Assembly (NCBI RefSeq): GCF_963378095.1
Contig: NZ_OY726397.1
Location: forward strand, 3,534,001-3,598,000
Source: Mycolicibacterium sp. MU0053
GTDB taxonomy: Bacteria; Actinomycetota; Actinomycetes; Mycobacteriales; Mycobacteriaceae
Length of the DNA stretch: 64,000 nucleotides
Reading direction: 5' to 3'
Shown: positions 40,255 to 51,897 of the stretch, piece by piece
Layout: the number at the start of each line of letters is the position of its first letter
How positions within the stretch are numbered: the first letter of the stretch is position 1
Translations under genes and position numbers: made by a program
The notes under the pieces: generated by a model
The model's database searches: none
What the model saw: only the letters and a program-made list of their open reading frames with translations
Told to the model about the DNA's origin: nothing

Positions 40255-41061
40255 TCAACGCACGACCACGGAGCTCGGCTCTCGGGGCGCACCCAGCAGC
40301 GCACGATGCGACGGGGGGCGACGGCCAGCTTCGTCGGTGATGCCGTAGCGCTCGGCCAGCTCGGCCCCGATGAAGGTCTGTCCGCTCAGCTCGTTCAACG
40401 CCGGATCTCGGTAGAGCGCATCGATCAGATGCCCGGTGAACTCCGGGGTTTCGGCGTGCTCGGCGGTCTTGGCCAGCGCCTCGGCATCACCGGCGAAGGC
40501 CGCGCGCAGCTTCTCGGTGAGCAGGATGCCCATCCAGATCGACGCCGTACTCACCGCGGTGCCGCGGAAGTCGACCGCCATGTCCGCTGCCAGCTTGTCG
40601 ATTCCGGCCTTCTGCGCGCCGTAGGCGGGCCCGTGCATGTAGCACACCGCACCCGGCGACGACGTGAACGCGATCAGCCCCCGGTCCTGGCGCAGCAGCA
40701 GCGGCGCGGCATGCCAGGCCGCGACATACGCCGAGCGCAGTCCGACGTCCAGCACGTCGGCCAGCCCGAGGGGCTTCTCCCAGAACGGCTTTGGGCTTAC
40801 CAGTTCATCGGCGATCGACGCGGCGTTGTTCACCAGCAGGTCCAGTCGACCGGCCTCGGCGCGCACCCGTTCGAACAGTGCGGCCACCGCCGCGTCGTCG
40901 CGGTGATCCACCGCGACCGCGACGCCGCCGGGCGGGGCCGTCGCGATGGTCCGGCCGGTGCCGTAGACGCGCCACCCGCGGCCGGCCAGTGCCGCGGCGA
41001 TCCCGCGTCCGGCGCCTCGACTGGCCCCCGTCACCACCGCGACCCGCGTTGCCTCGCTCAT
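40255..41061 (-). CDS. SDR family oxidoreductase
   Basis: This 268-residue SDR resembles the mammalian DHRS1-type group. It has VAVVTGASRGAGRGIAAALAGRG, LLVNNAASIADE, GLIAFTSSPGAVCYMHGPAYGAQKAGIDKLAADMA with the catalytic Ser/Tyr/Lys set, and a C-terminal QTFIGAELAERYGITDE. Its start is 4 bp after the epimerase stop and its stop 32 bp before the next SDR start, within a co-directional operon. Confidence 0.9.
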   Translation of the reverse strand: MSEATRVAVVTGASRGAGRGIAAALAGRGWRVYGTGRTIATAPPGGVAVAVDHRDDAAVAALFERVRAEAGRLDLLVNNAASIADELVSPKPFWEKPLGLADVLDVGLRSAYVAAWHAAPLLLRQDRGLIAFTSSPGAVCYMHGPAYGAQKAGIDKLAADMAVDFRGTAVSTASIWMGILLTEKLRAAFAGDAEALAKTAEHAETPEFTGHLIDALYRDPALNELSGQTFIGAELAERYGITDEAGRRPPSHRALLGAPREPSSVVVR

Positions 41062-41065
41062 CGCG

Positions 41066-42052
41066 TCAGCGTCCGGTATCGGCCGCGAACGACGCGTAAA
41101 TGGCCTCGACCGGTGACCGCCATCGGATCTCGAGTTCGCGCCGGGTTTGACTGTCGTCCATGGGGATCGCGGCGGTGATCAATTGGGCGGCTTCGTGACT
41201 GAACCCGCTGCCCAGCGGAACGACGGACGCCGCGAGGTCGGAGAGCTGTCCGAGGCGACGGAACATCGCCGCGGTCATCGGGATTCGCCGGACCTTGCGA
41301 CCCGAGCCCTGCTCGACCGCGGCAATCATCTCATCGAAGCTGAGCATCTCACCTCCGCACAGGTAACGCTTGGGGCCGCGGCCGGGGCGCATCGCGCGCT
41401 CGTGCACCAACGCCACATCCCGGACGTCGATCATCTGCATGCCCGCGGCCCCGACCTTGGGCGCGATGCGGTAGCGCACAATGGTTCCCCAGCCCTGCTC
41501 GGTGATGCCGGCGGCGGTGTCCAGGGCGGGGCCGACCACGCTGGACGGATACGTCACCACCACCGGCGCCCCGTCGTTTTGCAGCTCGCGCGCCAGCCGG
41601 TCGGCGTACGACTTGGTTCGCGCGTACGCCGATTTGCCTTGCGCGGTCGGCGAATCCGGGGTGATCACCGGACCAGGGGGCGGAAACAGCGCGCTGTAAC
41701 TGGACACCAGCACAATCGGATCGAGGTTCAACTCGACGCCGCGCCGCATGATCCGCTCGCTGGCGTAGGCGTTGATGTCCCACATCAACGCCTCGCGACT
41801 GTCGTCGGTGCCCACCACCCCGGCGCCGTGCAGCACGGCTTCGCAGCCCTCGAGCAGTTCGTCGACGACGTCGGCGGTCCGCAGGTCACCGTGGACCACG
41901 TCCACCGGCCCGGCCCCGCGCAGTCGCTCCAGCAGTGTGTCGTTGGACCAGTGCGGCTCCACCAGAAGCTTCACGCTGTGCCCGGCCGTCAGCAGTTCGG
42001 CCACCATGTGAGCGCCGACGTAGCCGGTACCGCCCGTTACCGCGATATGCAT
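41066..42052 (-). CDS. NAD-dependent epimerase/dehydratase (extended SDR)
   Basis: This 328-residue extended SDR has IAVTGGTGYVGAHMVAELL (Rossmann), VDVVHGDLRTADVVDELLEGCEAVLHGAG, IVLVSSYSALFPP with Ser, and YARTKSYADRLAREL with Tyr/Lys. The family includes 3-beta-hydroxysteroid dehydrogenases and dihydroflavonol reductase-like proteins. It is the first gene of the block that follows the GntR gene by 39 bp on the same strand and may be under GntR control. The exact substrate is not known. Confidence 0.88.
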   Translation of the reverse strand: MHIAVTGGTGYVGAHMVAELLTAGHSVKLLVEPHWSNDTLLERLRGAGPVDVVHGDLRTADVVDELLEGCEAVLHGAGVVGTDDSREALMWDINAYASERIMRRGVELNLDPIVLVSSYSALFPPPGPVITPDSPTAQGKSAYARTKSYADRLARELQNDGAPVVVTYPSSVVGPALDTAAGITEQGWGTIVRYRIAPKVGAAGMQMIDVRDVALVHERAMRPGRGPKRYLCGGEMLSFDEMIAAVEQGSGRKVRRIPMTAAMFRRLGQLSDLAASVVPLGSGFSHEAAQLITAAIPMDDSQTRRELEIRWRSPVEAIYASFAADTGR

Positions 42053-42091
42053 CGCGGTCAGATTACCCTGCGCAGGTCCACGGTTTACCGA

Positions 42092-43492
42092 CTACACCCA
42101 CCAGGACGACAACGCCTCCTGATGCCGCCGTGAGCGGTGTTGGGCCATGCTGTCGTCCCCGTCGCGGATGGCCGCCACGATGCGGCCGTGAGCGCGGTAC
42201 ATCTCGAGGGCGTCGCCGGGGCCGGGCATGGGTTGCATGGTCGGGGTCCAATGCCGGCCGAACAGCTCGATGATGATCCGCAGGAAGATGTTCAGCACCC
42301 GGTTGCCGGCCAGTTCGGCCAGTTCGGTGTGGAAGGCCAACTCGGCCCACCCGGCCGCGCGGGGATCCTCGGGCGCCGCACCGTCGGGCGGTCCGTCGTG
42401 TCGACCCGCCAGGAAGGCGACCACGTCCGGATCGGTACGGCGGGCGACGACGGCGGCGACGTTGTCGACCTCGATGGCCTCGCGCACCAGGTTCAGGTCC
42501 ATCCGGGTGGGCCGGCGGTAGTCGAGGTAGAGCGCAATGGTGTCGACGGCCGCCTCCGGTTGCGGCTCGGTGATGATCAACCCCCCACCCGGACCGCGTC
42601 GCATGCGAGCCACGGTGTGGTAATCGAGTAGCCGAACCGCCTCGCGCAGAGTCGATCTCGACACTCCATACCGCTGCAGCAGGTCGGCTTCACCACCGAA
42701 GACGGTCCCGGTCCGCCAGCCCTCGGTCGCGATGTCCTCATGGATCGCGGCGGCCAGCACCTCGGCCCGCTTGCCCCGTACCGCGGCCGGTGCGCCACCG
42801 CGCCCCGGGCCGGGCCGATGGTGGCGCTGCAGCCATCCCGTCACGGTCTGCACGTGATCCTCGGTCAACGTCGCGGCACGGCCGGCGTCACCGGCGGTGA
42901 TGGCCGCCACGATCGCCCCGTGGTCGGCCGCCAGGCGCCGCAACCCGTCCGGCGTCGGCGGGCGCGCCCCCCGGGCATAGCGCGCGGTCAGCCGCGTCAG
43001 CACCTCCACGAACAACGTCAACACCGGATTGCCCGCCAGCTCGGCCCACTCGATGTGCAGTTCGCCGTGGCCCGGCTGGCCATCGGTGGCCGCGAGAGCG
43101 CCTCGCAGGGCGTCGATCTCGGCTTCATCGACGCGTTCGGCGGCCAGCCCGGCAGCCAGCGGCTCCAGTAACAGCCGGGCCTCGAGCAATTCCGAGATCG
43201 TGGTGCCGGCGTACTCCAGGTAGATGACCATCGCCCGGGTCGCCGGGGCCGCATCCGGCGGGGTGACAATCAGGCCGCCGTTCGGACCGCGTCGCATCCG
43301 CGCCACCTGATGGTGTTCGACCAGCCGTACCGCCTCGCGCAGCACCGCCCGGCTGACGCCGTACCGTTGTTGCAGCACTGGTTCCGAGCCCAGCGATTCG
43401 CCGACGGGCCAACCGCGCCGAATGATGTCGGCCTCGATCAGTCGGGCAATGTGCGAGGCCCGGTGGCCTGCGGGGGGACCCGGGTCCAGCAC
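42092..43492 (-). CDS. double GntR/FadR-type regulator (Rv3060c-like)
   Basis: This 466-residue protein contains two complete FadR-type regulators in tandem. Each half has a winged helix (first: YGVSRAVLREAVRLVEHHQVARMRRGPNGGLIV; second: YGVSRSTLREAVRLLDYHTVARMRRGPGGGLII) and a helical FCD-like effector domain ending in ELAGN-x-VL. The fused dimer-like structure is also present in the M. tuberculosis counterpart Rv3060c. It abuts the fadE22 stop on the same strand and likely senses an acyl-CoA-type ligand, controlling fadE22 and itself. Confidence 0.92.
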   Translation of the reverse strand: MLDPGPPAGHRASHIARLIEADIIRRGWPVGESLGSEPVLQQRYGVSRAVLREAVRLVEHHQVARMRRGPNGGLIVTPPDAAPATRAMVIYLEYAGTTISELLEARLLLEPLAAGLAAERVDEAEIDALRGALAATDGQPGHGELHIEWAELAGNPVLTLFVEVLTRLTARYARGARPPTPDGLRRLAADHGAIVAAITAGDAGRAATLTEDHVQTVTGWLQRHHRPGPGRGGAPAAVRGKRAEVLAAAIHEDIATEGWRTGTVFGGEADLLQRYGVSRSTLREAVRLLDYHTVARMRRGPGGGLIITEPQPEAAVDTIALYLDYRRPTRMDLNLVREAIEVDNVAAVVARRTDPDVVAFLAGRHDGPPDGAAPEDPRAAGWAELAFHTELAELAGNRVLNIFLRIIIELFGRHWTPTMQPMPGPGDALEMYRAHGRIVAAIRDGDDSMAQHRSRRHQEALSSWWV

Positions 43493-45658
43493 CTATTTGA
43501 TCAGCGGATCGCGCGGCATCCCCAGGATCCGTTCGGCGATCTGATTCCGGGTGACCTCGGAGGTGCCGCCGGCGATCGCCATCCCGCGGGCACCCATCGC
43601 CAGTTGCGCCACCAGGGCGGTCGGACCGTCCATCAGCACCAGTTCGGAACCGCTGAGCGCACCGGCGATGCCCGCGTACTCGCCCATGTGTTCGGCAAGC
43701 TTGAGTTTGGTGATGTTGCCCTCGGGTCCGGGGCCGGCGCCCTCGATGCTGCGCACCGCCCGGCGCAGGTTCAGCAGCCGGATCGCGTGGTCGTCGGCCA
43801 GGTAGTTACCGGCCCGAATCTTCGCGCCGGTCACGCGATCTCCGAATTCGTTCACCATCGGAATCACGGTCTCGGGCTTGATGCCGCCGACCCCGGCGCC
43901 GCTGCCGATGCTGACGCGCTCATTACCCAACGTCGCGCGTGCCACGGTCCACCCGGTGTTGGGCTCGCCCACCACGTCCTCGTCGGGAACGAAGACGTCG
44001 TTGAAGAACACCTCGTTGAATTCCGAACCGCCGGTGATCATCCGCAGCGGTCGCACCTCGACCCCGGGCGCCTTCATATCGACGATCACGGTGGTGATGC
44101 CCGCGTGCTTGGGCACATCGGGATCGGTGCGGACGGTGGCCAGACCGCGCCGACAGTAGTGCGCGCCGCTGGTCCACACCTTCTGCCCGTTGATCTTCCA
44201 GCCGCCGTCGACGCGCACCGCCCGGGTCTTGACCGCGGCCGCATCCGAGCCCGCGTCCGGCTCGGAGAACAGCTGGCACCAGATCTCTTCCCGGCGCAGC
44301 GCCTTCTCGACGAATCGTTCGATCTGCGAAGGGGTTCCGTGCTGGACCAGAGTCAGGATGACCCAGCCGGTGATGCCGTAGTCCGGGGCCTTGACGCCGG
44401 CCGCGCGGAACTCCTCGTCGATCACCAACTGCTCGACGGCGTCGGCGGCGCGTCCCCACGGCTTGGGCCAGTGCGGCATCACATAGCCGGTGGCGATCAG
44501 GCGGTCCAACCGGTCAACCTCGTCCAGCTTGGCGATCTCCGCCGCGTCGGCCCGGACGCTCACCCGCAGTTCCTCGGCCTCCGGCGGCAGGTCCAGGCTG
44601 TTGTTGCGCCGCACGCCCGCTGCGGTCAGATCGAAGACATCGGCGGCCGCCGCCTCGTCACCGAGCGCGGCGCGCAGCACCATCGCGCGCCGCAGATGCA
44701 GGTGCGCGTCGTGTTCCCAGGTGAATCCGATACCGCCGTGCACCTGGATGTTCAGTTCCGCGTTGCGCAGGTAGGCGGGGAACGCCGAGGCGGCCGCGCC
44801 GGCCGCCATCAGTGCGAACTCCTGATCCGAATCGCCCTGTGCGCGGGCGGCATCCCACACCAGCGCCAGCGCCGATTCGGCCGCCACCACCATGTTCGCG
44901 CAGTGGTGCTTGACCGCCTGGAAGGTCGCGATGGTGCGGCCGAACTGCTGGCGCACCTTGGCGTACTCCACCGCCGCGTCCAGGCAGTCACCCGCGCCCC
45001 CGACCGCCTCGGCGGCGAACAGCGCACGGGCGTGAGCCAGCGCCGACGAACGAGCACCGGTGATGATGTCGTCGTCGCGCACGGCCACGTCGTCGAGTTG
45101 CACCCGTCCGGACCGGCGGGTCGGGTCGAGATTGTCCGGCACCTGCACCGACACCCCGGCCCGGTCGCGCTCGACGATCAGCAGATCATCGCCGGCGGCC
45201 AGCACTAACAGATCGGCGAGGGCGGCGCCGAGAACCACCCCGGCCTTGCCCTTGGCACGGCCGTTCTCGATGACGACGTCGCCGGCCAATCCGACTGCGG
45301 CGGTGACCGACCCGTCGATCAGTCCGGGCAGCAGCCGGGTCTTCTGTGCGTCGCTGCCGGTGCGCTCGATCACGGCCGAGGCCACCACGGTGGGGACGAA
45401 GGGGCCCGGGGCGACCGCGCGGCCGAGTTCCTCGAGGACCACCACCAACTCGGGCAGGCCGAAGCCGGACCCGCCGTACTCCTCGCCGATGTGCAGGCCC
45501 AGCCAGCCGAGACCGGCCAACTCGGACCAGAACGCCGGACGCGTCTCCTCCGGTGCGTCCAGCAGTTCCCGGGCCGCGGCACGGGCTTTCTGAGCGGTGA
45601 GGAACCCGCGGGCAACCCCGGCGAGCTCACGATGGTCGTCGGTCAACGCGATGCCCAC
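43493..45658 (-). CDS. fadE22: acyl-CoA dehydrogenase, two-domain FadE22
   Basis: This 721-residue protein consists of two fused acyl-CoA dehydrogenase domains. The N-terminal half carries a degenerate copy (MGIALTDDHRELAGVARGFL to about residue 340). The C-terminal half has the typical FAD/substrate blocks (WCQLFSEPDAGSDAAAVKTRAVRVDGGWKINGQKVWTSGAHY, ARGMAIAGGTSEVTRNQIAERILGMPRDP). It oxidises an acyl-CoA thioester. The GTG at 45658 has a gaggag ribosome site. It overlaps nothing but abuts the GntR gene, and a perfect palindrome precedes it. It appears orthologous to Rv3061c. Confidence 0.93.
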   Translation of the reverse strand: MGIALTDDHRELAGVARGFLTAQKARAAARELLDAPEETRPAFWSELAGLGWLGLHIGEEYGGSGFGLPELVVVLEELGRAVAPGPFVPTVVASAVIERTGSDAQKTRLLPGLIDGSVTAAVGLAGDVVIENGRAKGKAGVVLGAALADLLVLAAGDDLLIVERDRAGVSVQVPDNLDPTRRSGRVQLDDVAVRDDDIITGARSSALAHARALFAAEAVGGAGDCLDAAVEYAKVRQQFGRTIATFQAVKHHCANMVVAAESALALVWDAARAQGDSDQEFALMAAGAAASAFPAYLRNAELNIQVHGGIGFTWEHDAHLHLRRAMVLRAALGDEAAAADVFDLTAAGVRRNNSLDLPPEAEELRVSVRADAAEIAKLDEVDRLDRLIATGYVMPHWPKPWGRAADAVEQLVIDEEFRAAGVKAPDYGITGWVILTLVQHGTPSQIERFVEKALRREEIWCQLFSEPDAGSDAAAVKTRAVRVDGGWKINGQKVWTSGAHYCRRGLATVRTDPDVPKHAGITTVIVDMKAPGVEVRPLRMITGGSEFNEVFFNDVFVPDEDVVGEPNTGWTVARATLGNERVSIGSGAGVGGIKPETVIPMVNEFGDRVTGAKIRAGNYLADDHAIRLLNLRRAVRSIEGAGPGPEGNITKLKLAEHMGEYAGIAGALSGSELVLMDGPTALVAQLAMGARGMAIAGGTSEVTRNQIAERILGMPRDPLIK

Positions 45659-45680
45659 GGGTTCTCCTCGTCCTAGCGTT

Positions 45681-45694
45681 TAGAGTGCACTCTA
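45681..45694 (-). promoter_or_regulatory. perfect 14-bp palindrome upstream of fadE22
   Basis: tagagtgcactcta is its own reverse complement and lies 23 bp upstream of the fadE22 GTG start, between fadE22 and the preceding SDR stop. It is probably the operator of the fadE22-gntR operon, bound by the GntR protein it encodes or by a TetR-type lipid regulator elsewhere. Confidence 0.7.
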
Positions 45695-45706
45695 TTGCAG
45701 AGCAGC

Positions 45707-46465
45707 CTACTTGGGCGCGAACCGCTGGCCCGCATCGAGGCGCAGGCACTGCCCGTTGAGCATCGGGTTCTCGACGATCGCGGTGACGAGCTTGCCGTAC
45801 TCCTCCGGGCGGCCCAGCCGCTTCGGGAACGCGGCGTCCTTGGTCAGCGCGGTCGCGAACTCGTCCGGGATGCCCTTGGTCAGACCGGTCGCGAACAGGC
45901 TCGGCGCGATCGCGAGCACCCGCACGCCCACCGACCCGAGGTCGCGGGCCATGGTCAGACACATCCCCGCGATGCCGGCCTTGGCCGCGGTGTAGGCCAC
46001 CTGGCCGATCTGTCCCTCGAAGGCCGCGATCGAAGCGGTGTTGATGATGACGCCGCGTTCCTCGTCCTCAGGCTCGTTGTTGGCCATGTGCTGGGCCGCC
46101 AGCCGGCTGATGTTGAAGGTCGCGACCAGGTTCAGATCGATGGTCTTGCGGAACGAGTCCAGGCTGTGCACGCCGGCCTTGCCCAGCGTGCGCTCCCCGA
46201 TTCCACCGCCGGCCGTCGTGACGATCACGTGCAGACCACCGAGGTCGGCGACCGCCGCCGCGAGCGTCTCCTCGGTGCCCTCGAAGTCGGTGACATCGAC
46301 GGCGTAGAACTTGCCACCCAACGCCTCGGCGACATCCTTGCCGTCGGAACCCTCACGGTCCAGGATCGCCACGTCGGCGCCCTTGGCCTTGAGCAATTCC
46401 GCCGACGCCCGTCCCATGCCCGATGCTCCACCGACGACGATGGCCTTCTTGCCGCTGATCTCCAT
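45707..46465 (-). CDS. SDR family 3-hydroxyacyl-CoA dehydrogenase-like
   Basis: This 252-residue SDR resembles 17-beta-HSD10 (type II 3-hydroxyacyl-CoA dehydrogenase). It has IVVGGASGMGRASAELLKAKGADVAILDR, LHVIVTTAGGGIGE, GVIINTASIAAFEGQIGQVAYTAAKAGIAGMCLTMARDL with Ser/Tyr/Lys, and VRVLAIAPSLFATGLTKGIP. It would act on the beta-hydroxyacyl-CoA made downstream of FadE22. It is co-directional with fadE22, 48 bp upstream, and divergent from ligB across 141 bp that contain a 7-bp tandem repeat (ctaaagc twice, near 46477-46490). Confidence 0.9.
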   Translation of the reverse strand: MEISGKKAIVVGGASGMGRASAELLKAKGADVAILDREGSDGKDVAEALGGKFYAVDVTDFEGTEETLAAAVADLGGLHVIVTTAGGGIGERTLGKAGVHSLDSFRKTIDLNLVATFNISRLAAQHMANNEPEDEERGVIINTASIAAFEGQIGQVAYTAAKAGIAGMCLTMARDLGSVGVRVLAIAPSLFATGLTKGIPDEFATALTKDAAFPKRLGRPEEYGKLVTAIVENPMLNGQCLRLDAGQRFAPK

Positions 46466-46606
46466 GCAATGCCTCCCTAAAGCCTAAAGCCTGATTTCGT
46501 TACAAAGTTAACGCCTCGTGTCACGGTACGGCACCCCGGGGGCGATAAATGAGTGTCCGGATCTCGAGTCTTCCCCGGTGCCGGTGGATTGTGCGACGGT
46601 GAATCC

Positions 46607-48160
46607 ATGCGGTTGACCGATGTCGCGACCACCTCGGCGCAGGTCGGCGCGTCCGCGTCCCGGTCGGCGAAGATCACTCAACTCGCCGCGCTGCTGTCCG
46701 CCGCCGCCGTCGAGGCCGACCCCTCCGACCGCTCCCGGCAGGTCGCCACAGTCGTGTCGTGGCTCTTGGGAGAGCTGCCACAACGCCAGATCGGGGTCGG
46801 CTGGGCGGCGCTGCGGTCCCCGCCGGCCCCCGCGACGGCGCCGACCCACACCGTGTCGGGCGTCGATGCCGCCTTGACCGAGATCGGCCGGGTGGCCGGC
46901 AAGGGATCGACGGCGCGGCGCGCGGCTTTGGTCGCCGCCCTGTTCGGCGAGGCCACCGCGGACGAGCAGCAGTTTCTTCGTCGCCTGCTGTCCGGCGAGC
47001 TGCGGCAGGGCGCGTTGGGCGGAGTGATGGCCGATGCGGTCGCCAAGGCCGCCGGCCTGCCACCGGTGGCCATCCGGCGCGCGGCCATGCTGGCCGGAAA
47101 CCTGCCCGCAGTCGCCGCGGCAGCGCTGACCGGCGGCGCGGCGGCGGTGGCCGAGTTCTCGTTGCAGGTCGGCCGGCCGGTGTCACCCATGCTCGCGCAG
47201 ACCGCCGCCGATGTCACCGACGCCCTCGAACGCCACGGCGGGACAGCGATTTTCGAGGCCAAGCTGGACGGCGCGCGGGTTCAGATCCACCGCCACGACG
47301 ACACCGTGAGCGTGTACACCCGCAGCCTCGACGACGTCACCGCGCGGCTGCCCGAGGTGGTCGCCGCGACGCTGGCGCTACCGGTACGCACCCTGATCGC
47401 CGACGGCGAGGCGATTGCACTGCGCCCCGGCGGCCGGCCGCACCGCTTCCAGGTGACCGCCTCGCGGTTCGGTCGCCGCGGCGATGCGTCGGTCGCCGCT
47501 GCCGCACAACACCTCTCGGTGTTCTTCTTCGACCTGCTGCATGTCGACGGCACCGATCTGATCGACGAGCCGACCACGCAGCGGCTGGCCGCACTGGACG
47601 CGCTGGTGCCCGACCGGCTGCGGGTCGACCGCCTGCACACCTCGGACCCCGACGCGGCCGCACAGTTCCTGGCGGCCACCCTGGCCGCGGGCCACGAGGG
47701 CGTACTGGCCAAGTCCGCATCCGCGCCCTACGAGGCGGGCCGGCGCGGCTCGGGCTGGTTGAAGATCAAGCCGGTGCACACCCTGGATCTGGTGGTCCTC
47801 GCCGTGGAATGGGGGTCGGGCCGGCGCACCGGCAAGCTGTCCAACATTCACCTCGGGGCACGCAGTCCCGACGGCGACGGTTTCGTCATGCTGGGCAAGA
47901 CCTTCAAGGGCATGACCGATGCGATGTTGGAGTGGCAGACGGCCCGGTTCCTCGAGCTAGCCGCCGGCCCCACCGACGGTTACGTGGTGCGGCTACGCCC
48001 CGAGCAGGTGGTGGAGATCGCGTTCGACGGTGTGCAGAAGTCGTCCCGCTACCCCGCCGGGATGGCGCTGCGGTTCGCCCGGGTGCTGCGTTATCGCGAC
48101 GACAAGTCGCCCGCCGAGGCCGACACCGTCGACACGGTCCGGGCGATCTTCGACAGCTGA
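46607..48160 (+). CDS. ligB: ATP-dependent DNA ligase LigB
   Basis: This 517-residue ATP-dependent ligase seals nicks using a lysyl-AMP. It has an N-terminal domain like archaeal and human ligase I ([17 protein letters not shown]), the adenylated Lys219 in [16 protein letters not shown], nucleotidyltransferase motifs III-V ([41 protein letters not shown]) and a C-terminal OB fold. It corresponds to M. tuberculosis Rv3062. I use the ATG at 46607; an in-frame GTG 54 bp earlier lies in a less coding-like stretch. The main replicative ligase is NAD-dependent, so LigB is probably for repair. Confidence 0.95.
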   Translation: MRLTDVATTSAQVGASASRSAKITQLAALLSAAAVEADPSDRSRQVATVVSWLLGELPQRQIGVGWAALRSPPAPATAPTHTVSGVDAALTEIGRVAGKGSTARRAALVAALFGEATADEQQFLRRLLSGELRQGALGGVMADAVAKAAGLPPVAIRRAAMLAGNLPAVAAAALTGGAAAVAEFSLQVGRPVSPMLAQTAADVTDALERHGGTAIFEAKLDGARVQIHRHDDTVSVYTRSLDDVTARLPEVVAATLALPVRTLIADGEAIALRPGGRPHRFQVTASRFGRRGDASVAAAAQHLSVFFFDLLHVDGTDLIDEPTTQRLAALDALVPDRLRVDRLHTSDPDAAAQFLAATLAAGHEGVLAKSASAPYEAGRRGSGWLKIKPVHTLDLVVLAVEWGSGRRTGKLSNIHLGARSPDGDGFVMLGKTFKGMTDAMLEWQTARFLELAAGPTDGYVVRLRPEQVVEIAFDGVQKSSRYPAGMALRFARVLRYRDDKSPAEADTVDTVRAIFDS

Positions 48161-48234
48161 GGCGCCAGTGGTGACAAGATCGATCCACGCGTCAACGTAG
48201 CTCAGTCAACCCGAATCAGTGGAAGGCCTACCAC

Positions 48235-50526
<2,292 letters not shown>

Positions 50527-50664
50527 TGGGCGACAACCACTACCAGCGCTACGTCGAACACCGTCGGCGCCGCCACCCGGGTCAACCGGTGTGCTCCGAA
50601 CGCGACTACTGGCGGATGCGGCATGCCGCCAGCGACGCGAACCCCGGCGCGCGCTGCTGCTGAG

Positions 50665-51681
50665 ATGACCCGACCAGCGGCAGCGCAGGACACCGGCGTC
50701 GGATACCCGCTGGCGACCTACCGATACGTCCGGCTGGCCCTCGTTGCGGTCGTCGCCGGCCTGCTGGCCTCGATGGTGCTGGCGGCCACATCCGACAACT
50801 GCTGGCAGACCTCGATCAGTGCGTTCTACTACACCGTCGCCCACGCGGTTTTCATCGGCGCGTTGTGCGCGGTGGGAGTATGCCTGATCTCGTACAAGGG
50901 CCTCACGACGCCCGAGGACATCCTGTTGAACTTCGCCGGGTTCCTCGCCTTCGTAGTGGCATTGGTGCCCACCAGCAGTCCCCTGCACAACCCCAAAGAT
51001 CCGGCCACCAGTTGTGGACTCTGGTTGCCGACCCACAGTGTCACCACCGCCGCGGTGAGCAACAACGTCATCGCCGTGCTGGTCGGGGCCGCGGTGGGCA
51101 TCGTGACGTATCTGGTGGTGCGCGCGCAGGCCGGGCCCGCCCCGGGCGCCGATGTGGACCACGGTGCCCACCGCTTCGAGCCGGACCGCCCGCCGCGACC
51201 GGTGCTGGTCGCGGTGGCCGACTTCGTGCTCAAGTGGGTTCAGGTGGCCGCGCCGGTGCTGACCGCCGCGGCGCTGGCGGCCGGGCTGCTCTGGTTTCTG
51301 ATCGACCGCGATTCTTTCTCGGCCGGCGCGCATTCCGCGGCCGCGATCGCCATGTTCAGCGGCATCATCGCGGTGGTGGTGCTGTATGCGTGTTACTCGA
51401 TCCAGCACTTCTGCCACTGCCGCGCTCGCGGGCGATTCACTGTGGGGTACATCACCATCGCGGCCGTGATGAGCGCCACGTTGGTGGTGGTGGGCGTCCT
51501 GCACGTGCATCTGCGGACCTGGAATTACGCGATTCTGGGCCTCGAAATCGCTCTGATCGTTGAGTTTGCGGCTTTTTGGCTGCTGCAGACGCTGGATTCG
51601 TGGAACGGCCAGTACCGTCCCGTCGTGCCGCGGGCACCGTTGCGGCCCGCCACAACGACGGCCTCGGCGGAGGCGGACTGA
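50665..51681 (+). CDS. multi-pass membrane protein, unknown function
   Basis: This 338-residue protein has about seven hydrophobic helices (for example near residues 23-43, 55-75, 87-105, 128-150, 190-215, 228-250 and 265-285). It contains a cysteine pair in CHCRARGRF on an inner loop and CGLWLP on an outer one. I recognise no named family. The start ATG is 2 bp after the YbdD-like gene's stop, so it probably belongs to the cstA operon. It could be a transporter or a stress-related integral protein; no motif decides this. Confidence 0.75.
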   Translation: MTRPAAAQDTGVGYPLATYRYVRLALVAVVAGLLASMVLAATSDNCWQTSISAFYYTVAHAVFIGALCAVGVCLISYKGLTTPEDILLNFAGFLAFVVALVPTSSPLHNPKDPATSCGLWLPTHSVTTAAVSNNVIAVLVGAAVGIVTYLVVRAQAGPAPGADVDHGAHRFEPDRPPRPVLVAVADFVLKWVQVAAPVLTAAALAAGLLWFLIDRDSFSAGAHSAAAIAMFSGIIAVVVLYACYSIQHFCHCRARGRFTVGYITIAAVMSATLVVVGVLHVHLRTWNYAILGLEIALIVEFAAFWLLQTLDSWNGQYRPVVPRAPLRPATTTASAEAD

Positions 51682-51753
51682 ATGATGCGTTATGCTGGGC
51701 GAGATGCTGACGCGCCACAGCGCCCGTCGGTACGTCGTGAAATCTTTTGGGAA

Positions 51754-51772
51754 CTCACCGCATCTCGGTGAG
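51754..51772 (+). promoter_or_regulatory. hairpin in the helicase 5' leader
   Basis: ctcaccg-catct-cggtgag gives a perfect 7-bp stem with a 5-nt loop, 126 bp before the helicase GTG. The leader (51682-51897) is long and has a tatgct -10-like element near 51691. DEAD-box helicase genes often carry structured leaders for self-regulation; here that is inference. Confidence 0.4.
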
Positions 51773-51897
51773 GAGCACAACCCACACGAACAGTTCTCGC
51801 GGCGATCGATTTTGCCCACCGGCAATCTCGCCACCTTAGCCTGTCATGTAACGGTTGTTGCCGCGATGACAGCGATGCCTGAAAGGCAACACTCTCT

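Noticed and set aside
46498..46513. cgtta/taacg inverted repeat between the SDR and ligB
   Set aside because: Arms are only 5 bp with a 6-bp spacer in a short AT-rich patch; not strong enough to call an operator.
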